Positions 11,356-24,874 of a stretch of 64,000 nt of DNA are shown one piece after another. Position 1 is the first letter of the stretch, and each line of letters starts with the position of its first letter. The translations under genes and the position numbers were made by a program. The notes beneath the pieces were generated by a model, which was not told the DNA's origin, made no database searches, and saw only the letters and a program-made list of their open reading frames with translations. Origin of the DNA: Cryptomeria japonica (lineage: Eukaryota > Streptophyta > Pinopsida > Cupressales > Cupressaceae); NCBI RefSeq assembly GCF_030272615.1, contig NC_081409.1:239719832-239783831 (forward strand), read 5' to 3'.

Positions 11356-13764
11356 CTTGCTTGCACCTGTGAGTTTATTATGCTCTTGTTTGTTAAATTT
11401 TACCAAATATAGGTTTTTCACTGAACATGAACTTCTATGTTCAATGCATTGAGAAAAATAGTAAACTAATTCAAATATACAAATATATATATATATATAT
11501 ATCTGTGTGTGTGTGTGTGTGTGTGTGTGTGCCCTACATATTGATGTCTTCTTTCTAACAAAAGAAATAAAAATGAATTTTGATATATATAGAACAAGTC
11601 ATGTGTTCAAATGTACACCTATGTCTAAACTATAATTAGTCAGACTTCAAAACTAATAAAATGAAAAATATTCAACATATCACTATCAAACAAACTCCAT
11701 GCCTTGGATATTGATGTTGCAAACCAAAATTTGAAAGAATTGAGTTTTTATCATTTATAGAAAAAAGGGTTATGCATTTCGGGAGGCACATCACTCTTAA
11801 AAAATGCTTTTTGCTATAAAAAACTACTTTTCGAGGGAGATGGAAAAATAAAAACAATTTTCTTCAAAAAAAATTGAAAAAATATATCTAGAATATGCAT
11901 ACAAGATGTTACAAATCACTAATTTACATCATCTTCAAATTCTTAATGGTTTAAAAGTTATAGGTGTCAAAAAGTGAAGATTGTTTTAAAAATGTTCATC
12001 TTAGTGTCAAAGTTGGCCAAAAAGTGGGAACCAATATTGTGAGTTCACCTGCTTTTGAGCTTCTTCTGAAACTTAACACTTGTAGTCATTTGTCAGAGAA
12101 CTCAAAATTGCCAAGATTTTTGTTGGTGCTAGAAGCTCACTTACGCTTTGACTTGAATGGTTGAAGAAAATAACTAAGTATTTTGATGATTTCTCATTGA
12201 TAATGAACCTAATGAGTCTTCATCTTATAGGGGTTCCAAAGGAACTTAGAATTGCTCTTTAACTTCTATTATACAAGAGTTTCCATAGACTTGTTAGACC
12301 TTAAAGTAGGAAACGAACTTGTCATTGGTTCTTGGGGTTCTCAAAACCTATCATTTTGCTAATTCATAATAACTTAGTTAAATTTTCACCAATTTCCATA
12401 AAATACGAACCATAGGTACTCTTTTGACTCCTCTTCATGGTAGAATTTTAATTTTACCAAAAAACCAAGGATTGAGCCTATCAATGATTTTATAGGAACT
12501 AGAAATATTAAAAATTACACCAATTCAAAGAATAGCAAGAAACTTTGATTAGTTTCTAATAAGGCCTAATTCTTCAATTGGTCATAACTTGGCCAATGTG
12601 CTTTGAATCTCACCAAAATTGAATAGTAGGTACCCATTAATCTCCTTCAAATGATAAACTCTTTAGCCAAATTTTCATAAAAAATTCTCTTGCAAAAACT
12701 CACCAAAAATCAACAACAAATGCAAGGCAATTTAGAACTAAAGACAAAAAAAAATGGGTGACAAGATTTCTCATGAGATCAAATGCTCCTATATTAAGAA
12801 AGTTACCAAAGGTCAAAGAATTATATGAATTTGAGGCAAGGGTGTGATTAAACATTAGAAATACCACACTTGAACTTGAAGACTAAATTCTCAAGAGAAC
12901 ATAATAGAAATAATAGGGAACTAAAAAGATATAAGAATGATGAAAATGGATCAAAAGAGTTAAATAAAAGGAGTATACAAATTGGAACTTGCCTCAAAGG
13001 GTAACATAACTCATAAATTGTAAGAAAATTCACCACAATGATGTGGTAAAGAAGAGCTAGCAAATGCATTATACAAATTATCTTCAATTGTTCACCTTTT
13101 CTTAATAACAAAGTGATGGTTTCCTCTTTATTTCACTTGTACTTGAATATTTTCATGTCTTATATAGAAAGATCGATAACTTGAGTAGTGAATTCTTTGG
13201 ATACCTCAAATTTATACCTTTGATTTTCACCACCCATGAGTCCCCATTTAAGAAAATTCAATAGATGATATGTGTTCGTGCACTTTAATTTTGTTATATA
13301 TCTGGTCAACTCACCTTTTCTTAGAATCATCTACAAAACAACATTTTATTTAGCTAGCTCATAGGAGCTAGGATCCATGATTCCTTTTACCACCCAAGGT
13401 AGTTAATCCTTGAGATTGCTTAACCACCAAAATATTTTAAAGTTTAAAAAGAATTCATAACGGCTTCACTAGGTCTTCCCTATTGCATCGTTAGGATGAA
13501 GTTGCTTTGTAACTTATTAAATACATTACCCTCAAAGGTAGAGTTCAATTTATGTACTCCTTTTATTTAACTCTTGTGAGCCATTTTTTGCCTGCTTATA
13601 TTGTTAGTTCCATGTTCTTTATTTTATCCTCTCTCGAGAATGTAATCTCAGGATTCAAATGCAATGTGTTCACTCTACGAAGAAAGAGTATATATTTTTT
13701 CACTTTTTCAAAAGTGGAAACAAAAAAGCATTTCATTTTAGAGTGTGATGTCTTCAGGCGGAAG
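11356..13764. other. unassigned AT-rich sequence with AT/GT microsatellite
   Basis: A compound microsatellite, (AT)n followed by (GT)n, lies at about 11483-11531. The rest has no recognisable domain; short open frames (for example 12848-13111 and 13552-14082) lack motifs and start context. Old retroelement or spacer DNA is likely. Confidence 0.4.
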
Positions 13765-13898
13765 CTATTCTGGCTCCAAAACAGACCTTTCATACAACGT
13801 GATAGCGATGTGTTAGTCAATCGCAGCCGTTTATTGCAAAATCGACGGTATAAAACACGTGTTAGTCAATCCGTACTGCCGTTTTGGAGCCAGAATAG
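13765..13898. mobile_element. 134-bp MITE-like element with 18-bp perfect terminal inverted repeats
   Basis: The left end CTATTCTGGCTCCAAAAC (13765-13782) is the exact reverse complement of the right end (13881-13898). The inside has a direct repeat of GTGTTAGTCAATC (about 13811 and 13859). If the TA next to each outer base is the target duplication, the element proper is TTCTGGCTCC...GGAGCCAGAA, which would suit a Tc1/mariner-type MITE. That assignment is inference. It is too small to code and would need a transposase in trans. Confidence 0.6.
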
Positions 13899-15111
13899 AT
13901 GCGTCCATGTCTTCAAAGACAGCAAGGACAAATATGTAGATATCTTCACAGCTAGCTCTTGGAATAATTTATTCAATAACGAAACTGTTGAGAAGTTGGG
14001 AGGCTCATCATCCCATTGCATGGAAAAAGAGGTGAAATGTAGAAATCAATTTTTGAAGCGTTCTGTACCTCAAACTATGTAGAAGTTAAAATATTTTCTT
14101 TCCTGAGACCGTATGTTAGAACCAGTCGTGTGCCCTGCAGTAATAGACATATATAGTAAAGGAAGTTAACATTATTCAATAGCATTGGCTAAACTGTTAA
14201 TTGATGTTCAAACAATTATAATGAATAAATGAATGATTTGTACGAGAAAACAACCAGCATGACCATTGATGGGTATCCTCAACTGTAGATTTTTCCTGTC
14301 TCAAGTTTTAATGGCAGGCAGTAAGGACTAACCAAATATATATCAAGAGTGAAATTAAATTGATGTAATCAATTAGGAAGTCTTTAACCAGTGTGCATCA
14401 CATACGGCCACCTATCACAGTTATAAATTAGGAAGCCTTCAAGCAGTACTGTGTATTGATCGAGATAACATGCACTGAAGTTAGGGTAGCAGTGTGTATC
14501 CATCAATATAGAAATTGTGTGTATCCATCAATATAACATGTTATGGAGAGAGACATTTTCGTCTGTTTCAATGTTTTCAAAATCCAACAGCCAAACTGTT
14601 GTTTTAAATGCAACAAGAAAATGAAGTTTTTGGTTTGTAGGTAACTGCCCTAATAAATGTGGAACATCAAATTAGATTGTATTTTGGAATCAAATTTTTT
14701 TTTTTTTAATTTTAATTTTTTTTTGTCGTTTATTCATTTTGCAATGTAAATAGATGTGGGTGGATGAGATAACAAAGGAGGAAATAAGATTTGACAAATA
14801 TCACTGGGTTTGATAGTGATGGAACCTGAAAAAATCAGAGATATCAATTTATTAATATTGTTATATTATATTGTTAAATGAAAATTTAAAAATATAATAT
14901 AACAACTGGTTAAGAATTAGAAAAATATGTGATCCTCATAATAGATCATAAAATATGTTCAAAATTTTGATATTAAACTTGTCATGCAGTCAATAATATA
15001 TTATGAATATTTAAAATGTACTTTCTTATATATTTATATGTTTTCACATCTTCACTAAACATACAAAAATATAACATACAATTGTAAGATATAATTATTT
15101 TAAAACAATAT
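13899..15111. other. unassigned AT-rich sequence
   Basis: No gene or recognised repeat is seen. A T-run lies at about 14697-14723 and much of 14820-15110 is A/T. GTGTATCCATCAATATA is repeated at about 14493 and 14519. Confidence 0.4.
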
Positions 15112-15959
15112 ATTTTTTTTTGATAAAAGTGGATGAGACCACTGATATATATATATTTTACATGTGTCTGGTTCAAAGAGCACTGAAGGGAAAGCACCAG
15201 TAAGAAAACCATCCAGTATTGCTCAAGAAAACATAAGCCTATCTACCAATTACAAAAAGGCCATAGGCCCTAAGAAATCCTTCCCAATTACATAACTAGC
15301 CGCATTAGATATAAAGGAAGTTGCCTTAAAAGACATACATAAGAGAACTTATAAGAATGAATAAAGTGCCCAAATCCCAGACCAATCAAAACTGAATCAA
15401 CCAAGTCTAAGAAGCACAAGTCTCCAATCCTCTGATTAGAATAAAACCAACAACCAAAAGAGAACCTATAATAAGTGCACCTGCCAAAACAAAAATAGTG
15501 AGCAAACATATAATAATCCAGATAAGGAGAAGGGAAGGATGCTGAAGACCCCGAGGAAGCAAAATAAGACCCAGCCATAGGGTAATCCACAATAACAACC
15601 AAAACAATAGCAAAAGAATGAGAGCCCATCTTAAACACCAGTCTATCTGCATTTTTCAATTCCTTAAGAACAACCACCAGCCACCAATTTTAACAACTCC
15701 TCTCCAAAGAAAACAAATCATTTTCTCTCGGGGAATACCAATACCAAAGAAACAATGGATACAAGAAGAACAACGGCCATCCACAAATATAAATAAAAGA
15801 AACAGAAACAACCCACCCCGAGCCATGAAAAAACATCGAAAGAATGGTAAGCACACCAAATCATGAAACATGCAGCTTGCAAGAGAAGTGAGTAATCATA
15901 ATGACTAGAAAAAAGCAGGAGATCATAGGGTGATGACTGACTAATGATGAGGCACAATC

Positions 15960-16856
15960 ATAAAGAAGAAGCACAACCCCCACTCACTTCAAAAGAATGA
16001 TAAGCACACCAAATCATGAAGCAGGAAGCTCGCAAGTGAAGTGAACAATCATAATGACCAAGGCGGAGATCATAGGGTGATGATTGACCAATGATGAGGC
16101 ACAAATATAAAGAAGAAGTACAACCCCCTCTCATTACCAAAGCACCTGTCGTACTGCCATCATGCCTGCACCTCAACATATAGCGTGCAAATGACCAGAA
16201 AGAAACCAAGCAATTATACGAACACCATCCAGCTCAGAGAAGCCATTATTACCAATCTCACTGCCACACTACAATAGAGACATAAAAACAATATGCACCC
16301 AAATCTCCTGCCAACCTAAACATATAACATATTCAATTTGAACCTAGGAAAAAAACCAAAGACATCCAAACAAAGGATGAGTTAATCAAGAATGGATGAA
16401 GCCACTGCTGCCATGCAGTCACCAAACTCACATAAACCCAACAGGGGGGTAAATTAATCCAAGGCAAAAAAAATATGCAAAAGAAAAGATACCAACCAAG
16501 CAAGAGTAGTCACTTCATCCTCCATGCTCCATGAGGAGATACTTACCAAATATACCAACAACAAAGATGTTGCCATAAGGTAAGACAACATCCTCCCTAC
16601 AACCATATATGAAAGAAAAACCACACCCAACAGGGAGAAGGAATAAGACTACAACACAAGAATTGATTCTCTCTAAGAAAAGATAAGGAATGAGAGATAG
16701 AAAACCAACAAGAGCAGCCACCCCATCCTCCAGGCTCCATGAGGAGATACTTACTAAAAATAACATCAACAAAGATGTTGTCATAAGGCAAGGCAACACC
16801 CTTACTGTTGATATATACGAAAGAAAAACCACATCCAGCAAAGAAAATGAGGAAGG
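15960..16856 (-). repeat. LINE 3' UTR with local tandem duplications
   Basis: Two neighbouring duplications are visible. A unit with CATCCTCCATGCTCCATGAG and GAGATACTTACCAAATATAC at about 16515-16650 recurs with changes at 16720-16850. A second unit (AATGATAAGCACACCAAATC, CATAATGACCAAGG, GGGTGATGATTGACCAATGA) at about 15995-16110 recurs at 15840-15960. Apparent ORFs in this stretch are products of the duplicated UTR, not genes. Confidence 0.6.
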
Positions 16857-19800
16857 CTAGAAGGTAAGACCTAGCTCTTGCCAAGAGAGAATCCTAATGC
16901 AAGAGGCTGGAATGTTTGATGGAAGAACCTCTAAAAACTCAGCACCCTCAGCAACAACCCTATTGGCCAAAAAATCTGCAATAACATTAATCTCCCTATA
17001 ACAATGAGAGATAATGAAGGTGGAAAAACACTCCAATTGCACAAGAATGCGCTCTAACAAATACTGTAAATGCCAAGAGATACATTTTTTGGCAGAGACC
17101 GCCTAGAAAACCAACATTGAGTCTCCTTCAATAACAATGTCTTTAATATTCAAAGAGATGGCAAGCTCAAGACCAAAAGATAACACCTGAAATTTTGCTA
17201 CATTATTAGAGATCAGACCAATATACTTTCCCACAGCTTTAATAATCTTAGAAGTATGATAAAAAATCACTACTCCAATTCCAGATTTCCCCGGATTACC
17301 CTTAGAAGCCCCATCAAAATTTAACTTGAAGGCGAATTGCGGGGGAGGACTCCATTTGGTCATCCTACGTTTGACAAGAGAAGATAAACCAGCTGTTAAA
17401 GCCCCATGAGAAGGCATCGGATGAAGTGAGCTCCACTTCCAAGTTACCCAATTATCCCAGTGAGAAAAAGACCTCATATGATCCAAATTTTTATGGATGT
17501 AAGAAAACACCACCTCAGAAATGGAGGATTGGATCTTATCAAGAACTTCTTCAAGTGAAGCTGATTTATGTTTAAAATTCCTGGAATTCCTTTCCAGCCA
17601 GATACTCCAAACCACAATAGAAGGTGCCACAATCCAAAGAGATGAATAAGAAGAGGATGAATACAGCAAGGGCCAAGCCATGAAATATGACAACAGGTTA
17701 GAGCTAAGAGCAGAAGTCCAGCCAAGCATTCCAAAGAGCCAATGCCAACACTCCCAAGCAAAAGGACAAAGCAGAAAAATATGATCCATGGTTTCCATAC
17801 AATAACCATAGATAACACAAGGAAAAACCGCAGTAATCCCAAGCCTATCCAATCTCATCCCAGTGATAACTTTATCTTGAATTGCCAACCAAGCAAAAGA
17901 CCCTGCTTTAGGAAGGAAAGCCAGATGCCAAAAAAGATTAGTAGGCCAAGAGGAGGAGGAGGAGGAAGCCCGAGACAAAGAATTATACCCCTCTTTTACT
18001 GAATAAGAGCCTGAGGCACTCATAGTCCAAACCAAAGAATCCTCTTTATCTTGAAATACAAGAGATGTTTTCTAGAGCTCTACCATAAAAGCAACCCTAA
18101 GATCATTATCAATGGGCAAAGGAGGAATATCCTTCCATCTAGCTACTAAATAGGCCCCTTGCAGAATCAATATCAAAATAATCTGCAACAAAAAATCCCC
18201 AAAGATCCGATAAGATATCAGACAAAGGGGACCAGTCTCGAATGGATGAAAATGTAGGATGCCCATTCCAGACTTCATCCCAAAACTAGGCCTTTTTCTC
18301 ATTATGGACAACCCAAGAAAGGTGTCATAAAATAACCGGTCTGCAAGAAACCAGAAAGTTCCAAAATGCAGATCCCTTTAGAAGAGATGCAGCCATGAAA
18401 ATTTGTTCTCTAGGGGCTCCCTTAAATACTTAGCAAGCATAATGGAAGCCCATTTACTCAAAGGATCTGCATATAGTTTCCACACCAGTTTATCTCTCAG
18501 GGCTTTATTTTGGGCTACTAACTCACGAATACCCGCACCTCCCAGGTCTTTAGGATGACAAATTTTGTCCCATGCTAAAAGAGGAAGCTTCTTTCTACCT
18601 GGACAACGTTATCATTCCAAAGAAAGGACCGTAAGGATACCTTAATATCCTGGACAACTTTAGGGGGAGCCTTCAAAATAGACATCAAATATGTAGGGAT
18701 GGCATTCAGAACCAATTTAATTAAAAGAATCTTACCAGCCAATGTGAGCCATTTATGATTCCAGGAAGAAATTCTGGATGTGATCGCATGAACCACTTTA
18801 TCCCAAAAGGAGGCCTTATTCGAGCCAAGGAAAAAAGGAATGCCTAGATACTTACAAGGAAAGGTCCCTACTTGGAAACCCCAAAAATGAATGAGTCTAT
18901 TCCTAACTAGAGGGGAGACATTCAAAAATAAAACCTTAGATTTCAACTCATTAACTTTCTGACCAAAAAAAGAAGAATATTTAGAAATAATTTTCTTTAT
19001 AATTATAGCTTCTCTCAAAGAGGCAACACCAAACAGACGTATCATCCGCAAAAAGGTAGAGGGGTTGTGAAGAAGGATAGCCATCAATTTTGATGCCAAA
19101 CCACAAGCTAGATGTTGTAGCATTAGAAATGGCCCTACTTAACGCCTCAACCAAAAGTATAAACAAAAAAGGGGAGAGAGGATCCCCTTGCCTAATCCCC
19201 TGAGAGGAAGCAAAGAACCCCGAAGGAGAGCCATTAATCAACACTGAGAAACGGGCATAAGATATACATGAAAACAACCATTTAATCCAACAATGTGCAA
19301 ACCCAAGGCGATTCAAGACAACAACAAGGAACTGCCAGTTAACGCGATCATAAGCTTTAAGCATGTCTAGTTTAAGAATCATGGCCGAAATCTTTTGACG
19401 TGAAATGGAGTGCAAAATCTCATGAGCTACAATCGCATCTTCTGAGGTTTCCCTACTAGGCACAAAACCACCTTGCTCCATGGGATCTATCTGAGGAAGG
19501 AGCCTAGCCAGCTGAACTAAAATTGCCTTGGTAAAAATCTTATATAAAGTAGTACATAGGGCAATAGGACGAAAATCAGAAAAAGAGCTAGGATTATCCA
19601 CTTTTGGAATAATAGCAATGAGGGTAGCATTAAGTTCTCTCAAAATCATCCTATTCCTCCTAGACTCTTCCAAGGCTAGCAGGACATCCTTTCCCACAAA
19701 ATCCCAACACTTCTAAAGAATAAAGTCAGAAAGCCATCCGGACCCAGAGCCTTTTCCGAATGCATGGAAAAGACTACCCCTTTTAGCTCCTCCAAAGAGA

Positions 19801-21125
19801 AGGGAGCCATAAGCATCTTATTATCCTCTTGATTCAATAGAGGGGGGAGTGAATTAACAAAAGCATTATCTAAGGTTACAGGCTTAGCTGTAAGTAGAGA
19901 CTTAAAAAACCTAATGGCTTCAGAGGCAATATCACCCTCATCAAGTAAACTCCTCCCATTAGAATCAACAATACATGAAATTCTATTGCGTTGCCTCTCA
20001 ATCTTAGTAGAAGAATGAAAGAATTTGGTGTTTCTATCCCCCTTTGATAACCAAAGATCCCTAGATTTCTGTCTCCAATAAGATTCTTCCCTTGCCAGAA
20101 TCTCACCCAATTGAGAATTAAAAAATTTAAGCCTATCATAAGTCATAGAGGACATACCCAAACTAAGGATACTCTTATTCACTTGAACAATTTCTTCCTG
20201 AATCCTAGCCTTTTCACCAAAAATATTCTTAAAGTGTAAAGAATTCCAATTTCTAATCTTATTTTTTAAATAAGCCAATTTCTTAACAATCTGATACATC
20301 CTTGACCCAGAAATATGCGGAGCAGACAATCACCATTGTTTTAACAAAGGCAAAACACATTGGTCCCTAAACCACATGGGCTCAAACTTGAAAGGAAGTT
20401 TCCTAGGAGCCCTATCCTCAAGAAGAGAAAACAATAAAGGAAAATGATCCGACCTAGTGAAGGGGAGAACTGAGGAAACAAAATTCTGACCAGAATTAAA
20501 CCAATTTTTAGAAACCAAAAATTGGTCCAATCTTTCAGTAATTTGACAAAAAAATTTCCCCATGTTGGTCCATGTGAAAGGACCATTGAGATGTTTACAA
20601 TCTACCAAATTCAAAGTACTGATAAAGTGGCAAAAATCTGAGATAATATGCTTATTAGGGATAATCCCCCTAGCCTTCTCATCTAGACAAGAAATAGCAT
20701 TAAAATCACCCCCAAAAATCAAGAAGGCATCTCACAAAGGAAACGCTACTGAGGCTAAGATCTCCCAGAGTTTCCTTTTTTCCAATACCCCAGTCGGGCC
20801 ACAAACATTAAAAAGCCAATAGTTTGAATTTGATACCCTACTCTTAACAAGTCCAAGCATCCAATTAGATGAGAAGGCAACCAAAGAGAATTCCACACTA
20901 GCATATTTCCAAAGGAAAGCAAGTCCACTTGAAGCACCTAAGGAGGAAGATGCACAATATTTCCAAGATTTCCAGGAAGAAAATAACAAATCTGCAGATG
21001 ATAAAATTAACTTAGTTTCTTGCACCATCACAATATCACACTTCATTAAGTCCAACTGAGACTTAATCAAGTGTCATTTGTTAGGGGGCATTTAAGCCCC
21101 TAACATTCCAAGATATAATCTTCAT
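16857..21125 (-). pseudogene. LINE ORF2 (endonuclease, reverse transcriptase, RNase H) pseudogene
   Basis: The start is MKIISWNVRGLN at 21125; a frameshift follows at once. The endonuclease has VQETKL (about 21010), GGDFNAI (about 20710) and RSDHFPLLF (about 20450), covering the usual N, E, D/N and D/H catalytic residues. The RT runs over about 19700-18575: FRPIALCTTLYKIFTKA, then LDMLKAYDRVNW, GIRQGDPLSPFLFIL and LYLFADDT, with FADD in place of YADD. A frameshift near 19050 leads to VNELKSKVLFLNVS and LGIPFFLG. The zinc-binding region shows CPFAWECWHWLF near 17750. RNase H begins KLNFDGASKGNPGKSGIGVV near 17310; SNNVAKFQVL has Lys where the catalytic Glu is expected, EGDSM keeps the Asp, and YREINVIADFLAN follows after a TAG at about 17103. 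It is not functional. Confidence 0.88.
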
Positions 21126-21129
21126 TGAC

Positions 21130-23141
21130 CCAGAGGGGAGGCTTCATCTCCCCTCGTTTCACAAAAAGAATCCTGCGAGACCTTTCCCTCAGTAAATGCC
21201 TTATGAAGACTGCTCTTAGAGTCCAAGGCTCTTGTAACTGGCGGGCTAAAAGGTTATTTTGACTGCTTCTTTTTGGAAGACTCCAAAGAAGAAAGAAGGG
21301 TTGATTGAATGTCCGCATCGATTTCCAGCTAGGTCTTGACATTCTTAGGCTTTTAGCCCCTCTTACTAGGAGTAGTCAAAGGAAAAGCAGGAGAAAGGGG
21401 GTACCGAATCAAGGGTAAACCATCGAAACCAAAAGGTGCGGTATCAATAGATGCCTTATCCTTACCTTGATCCAAGTTGCCAAGCTCAATGGAATCTGAA
21501 GGGACCCCAAGAATCGACGACACCAGAGCCCTCTCCAGATTAAGAAGATCAAATGAATTTTGTAGGAAAAGCTACTAAGTCATTCTCCAATCTACCTAAG
21601 CTAGCTGAAATTGAATTAATTACTCTATCGGCTAAAGCAGAGTTTAGAGCCATATTACTATTGTTAACAATATCTTGCACCTAAGAAATAAGATGCTCAT
21701 CCGGAACAATAACTAAATTATCAACCTCTAGGGGGCGTTCATCACTTTTCTTACCAGACAAAGGAGTGTCCTTCAAATCCCTCAAATCCTTCTCCAAACC
21801 CTCAGAATGCAAACAAGAATTACCAACATTCAACAGACAATTGAAATTATCCACATCCATACAAGAAACCTTACCAAAGTCGTCGATAGGAGAAGGAACA
21901 AAGCAATTAGGTAAATTTTAAATAACCCTAACTAAGACATTTTTATCCAAAGGGGGAGGAACATAAGCCATATGAGACTCTTTAATCCCTGCTTGACCTT
22001 TATTCCAAGAGAACAATTCAATATTTTTATCAATTGAGGAATCAATGACTCTTGAAACAAATTTAATCTTCTTCATATTAAAAAACAAGGGTGAATCCAT
22101 AACCACTGAAGAACGACCAAATTCCACCGAGTCCCTAACAAGGCTTTGTTGCCAAATACCAGAGGATGACTGAATATTACAAGTTCTAGGAGGAGAAACC
22201 TTAACAACAAGTAAGATACAGATTTTGACCACAAACAACCCATCCTCGAAAACCAAATGTGACAACAAAAATTTGCCAAAAGACTCCCCAATCCTTTTTA
22301 AAATGTCAAATTCAACAAATTCAGAAGGCAACAAAGAGAGTTTAAACCAGGAGGAGACCTGTTTAGAACCAACCCCAGAGGGCTCAAAAAAAGGTTTCCA
22401 AGTTTCCACAAAAATCAAGTTTTTTCCAAGCCAAAAAAATGGAACACTCAGACCCTTATCCCTAGCTTCAATAGTATCAAACACAATAATAAAAGAATTT
22501 GCAGATAGAACTTGGAAGTACAAGGTGCCATACCTGTGTGCATGAATCTTACACTGAAGCTTTGAAAGAGGAATGGAATCACCCCAAACATGGATAATAA
22601 CTGCCAAAGCTTGAAGATCATGAGCCTTCTTTCCTAGAACAAAATCAAAAGTGTCAATCAAGGGAACTGAAAGCCAAACAGAATGCGACTGTGAGGACAG
22701 ATCAGGATTCGTCAGAGGGCAAGAAGATTCCCCCAAATTTGGCTGCGACATACCTGATTTTCCCTTATTCTCTAAATCTCGCCATGCCTTATTTTTAGGA
22801 TGAGATGCCCTAGCATTACCAATTCATTTTCCAGCTCGTCGAGCACCCATTACCTTGGAACCCAATTGTTGGCCCTGTCTCCCCTGCTGATGAAAAAACC
22901 CTCGAAAATAAGCAGAGGTAGGGAAATTATGCTTGGATTGTTTACCCCAAGGAAAACCCTCAAAACCATCGGCAACACCAGAGTGAGGAAGGCCAAAGGA
23001 AACCATAGACACTGCCATATCCACCCACTTGCTGCCTTGAAATACCCATTGAGGCACATGATCAGAATTATTGCCAAATAGCTCCTTGGGGGGAGGCGGA
23101 TCTGCCACCGCTTCATCACCCCACAACCTATTTGCCTGCAT
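21130..23141 (-). pseudogene. LINE ORF1 (DUF4283-like RNA-binding protein) pseudogene
   Basis: The ATG at 23141 starts MQANRLWGDEAV. A single TGA near 22823 interrupts an otherwise continuous frame that runs on through MSQPNLGESSCP to 21918. The central part (about 22620-22260) has the DUF4283 pattern: ALAVIIHVWGDSIP, then GLSVPFFWLGKNLIFVETW, then SSWFKLSLLPSEFVEFDILK. In plant LINEs this domain precedes the nucleic-acid-binding part and forms the RNP with element RNA. After the stop at 21918 the C-terminal part is still readable in other frames down to about 21600, with acidic sequence such as GLEKDLRDLKDTPLSGKK. No CCHC knuckle was found. ORF2 starts at about 21125. Confidence 0.75.
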
Positions 23142-23190
23142 GATGCACTAAAAACCCTAAAGTTCGCTCCAAAAATTCGCTCCCTCGAAA

Positions 23191-24874
23191 AACTGTCAAC
23201 TTCACTTTTTCTTGATTAATCTATTTTAAATTATTTTATAAGAAATAAAACTAAATTACTTATAACAATATTTAAAAAATAAAAAATAATCTATGAAATA
23301 AAAAGTAGTTAGAAAAGAATTTATTTCTACATTCATCCCTACAAATTTTATTTCAATAAACATATTAATTATTTATTCATAATTTATTATTCTATGATTC
23401 TTAATTTTAATATATAAAATATTATTAAAATTAAATTTTAATTTTTTAAGTTATATTCTTACTTCCAGAGGTGTACTTCTACAATCACGAAATAGATTAA
23501 ATCACATAGATGATATTAATCAGCGAAATACTGTGAACACTATAATTTTACATAGATATATATATTTAAATATTTTTGAAAAGCTTATGTAGACTTACAT
23601 ATGTAAATATTTTTGTAAAACATGTAAATATTTTTATAAAGTTTAATTTCTATGTGTCAACATTTTTTAATGTTTAATCTATATGTATAAATTTTTTTGT
23701 AAAGTTTAATTTAGATTTATAATTATTAACTTTAAACAATTTTATATTACTTAATTATCATTATAATTTTTAATTAAAATATATGAATTTGTTTACAATT
23801 AACTTTTTCTCTCCTTTACATTTATGCCAACTTTTCTTAACATTCTATTAATTCAAAGATTATTCATAATCTTAATTGTTTTAAATACATTAGTAAAATA
23901 TATGAGTTTGTTGACAATTAACTTTTTCCTCCATCTCATTTATCTTTATGTCAATTATGCTTTCAATTACATTTATGTCAACAATTCTTAACATTCTATT
24001 AATTCCAAAATTATTCAACACTAATTGTTTTTCTAGATGAGTGCACTTAGAATGGTTAAATTTGCAATGCTATTTGAGGTTCAGGCAAGTAGATAGGGAA
24101 ACTGTGGGCACGAGTTGTTTATAGATGGTTTTGAGGGGAAAGCATAATTTTTTTTATTACAAGGTCATTTCTAGTCGGTGAAGAAGTTATCATGACAGGG
24201 GGTAAACAACAACTAAGTAAGTTCAGGAGGCACTAGCTATTGGATTTGCAAAGTAGAGGTTTGTTAGTTGTGGAGAGAATAAAATGTGACTTAAGGTAGT
24301 CCCATGATTTCCAATTAAAGCTAACCGGATCCTATAAGTCATGGAAAATTTGAATGCATTTTTTAAATAGGCCTTTTCCCTTAAGGGTTTTAATAGTAGC
24401 AAGAGGGGCATTGTCAAGTTGAATCAAGTGATAACAATGTTCAACATTATGGATTGTGGAAATCTGATATCATTTAGTATTATTTTTAATTTGAAGTAAG
24501 CTCAATTAAGATATTTATTATGTGATTTTCTTATATCAAAGTGTTAAAATAGGAATGAAAACTTATTTCAAAGGATAAGATAGACATGTAAGGTTTTGAA
24601 TGGTTGTTAGAAATTTTAGTGTAATGGTGAAATTTGTATATTTATGTTGATTTCAATTTAATTGTGGGTTCATTTTTATTAAATGCTTTATCAATTACTT
24701 ATTGACAAGTGACATAAGTTTAGCTCATGACTTGATACCTTTCCCTATCCACTTCATCTATATTTGTACACATATTCCCATAGATTACCTTATCACATTC
24801 TCAATTTCATGAAACTTGGAAAATTTTCTATTTGAAGTCATGTAATTTTTGTAGTCCATAATGTTAATTTTTTA
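23191..24874. other. AT-rich sequence with imperfect tandem duplication
   Basis: AAAATATATGAATTTGTTTA followed by CAATTAACTTTTT at about 23777-23880 is repeated at about 23893-24025 with an internal gain of about 35 bp; both copies end CTTAACATTCTATTAATTC. Shorter repeats of TAAATATTTTTRTAAA lie at about 23600-23710. From 24030 to 24420 the GC content is higher but no gene could be identified. Confidence 0.45.

Larger units (their letters stand above)
15112..23190 (-). mobile_element. L1-type non-LTR retrotransposon (LINE), near full length
   Basis: Read on the minus strand, a short 5' leader is followed by ORF1 (DUF4283-like), then ORF2 (AP endonuclease, reverse transcriptase, zinc-binding region, RNase H), then a 3' UTR of about 1.7 kb with tandem duplications. 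It ends at a T-run at 15112-15121 (poly-A on the element strand). The order is that of plant L1 elements with a C-terminal RNase H. Frameshifts and stops disrupt both ORFs. No convincing target-site duplication was found; AATTATTTTA occurs near both ends (15093 and 23229) but is low complexity and not directly next to the tail. Confidence 0.88.

Noticed and set aside
13552-14082. 176-codon open frame
   Set aside because: It runs straight through the 134-bp MITE-like element, has no domain and atypical composition; chance frame.
15618-16209. Several short ORFs on both strands
   Set aside because: They fall in the duplicated LINE 3' UTR and repeat each other; not separate genes.
15093-23238. 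AATTATTTTA near both LINE ends as target-site duplication
   Set aside because: Low-complexity AT sequence, only 10 bp, and not directly adjacent to the poly-A tail; could be chance.
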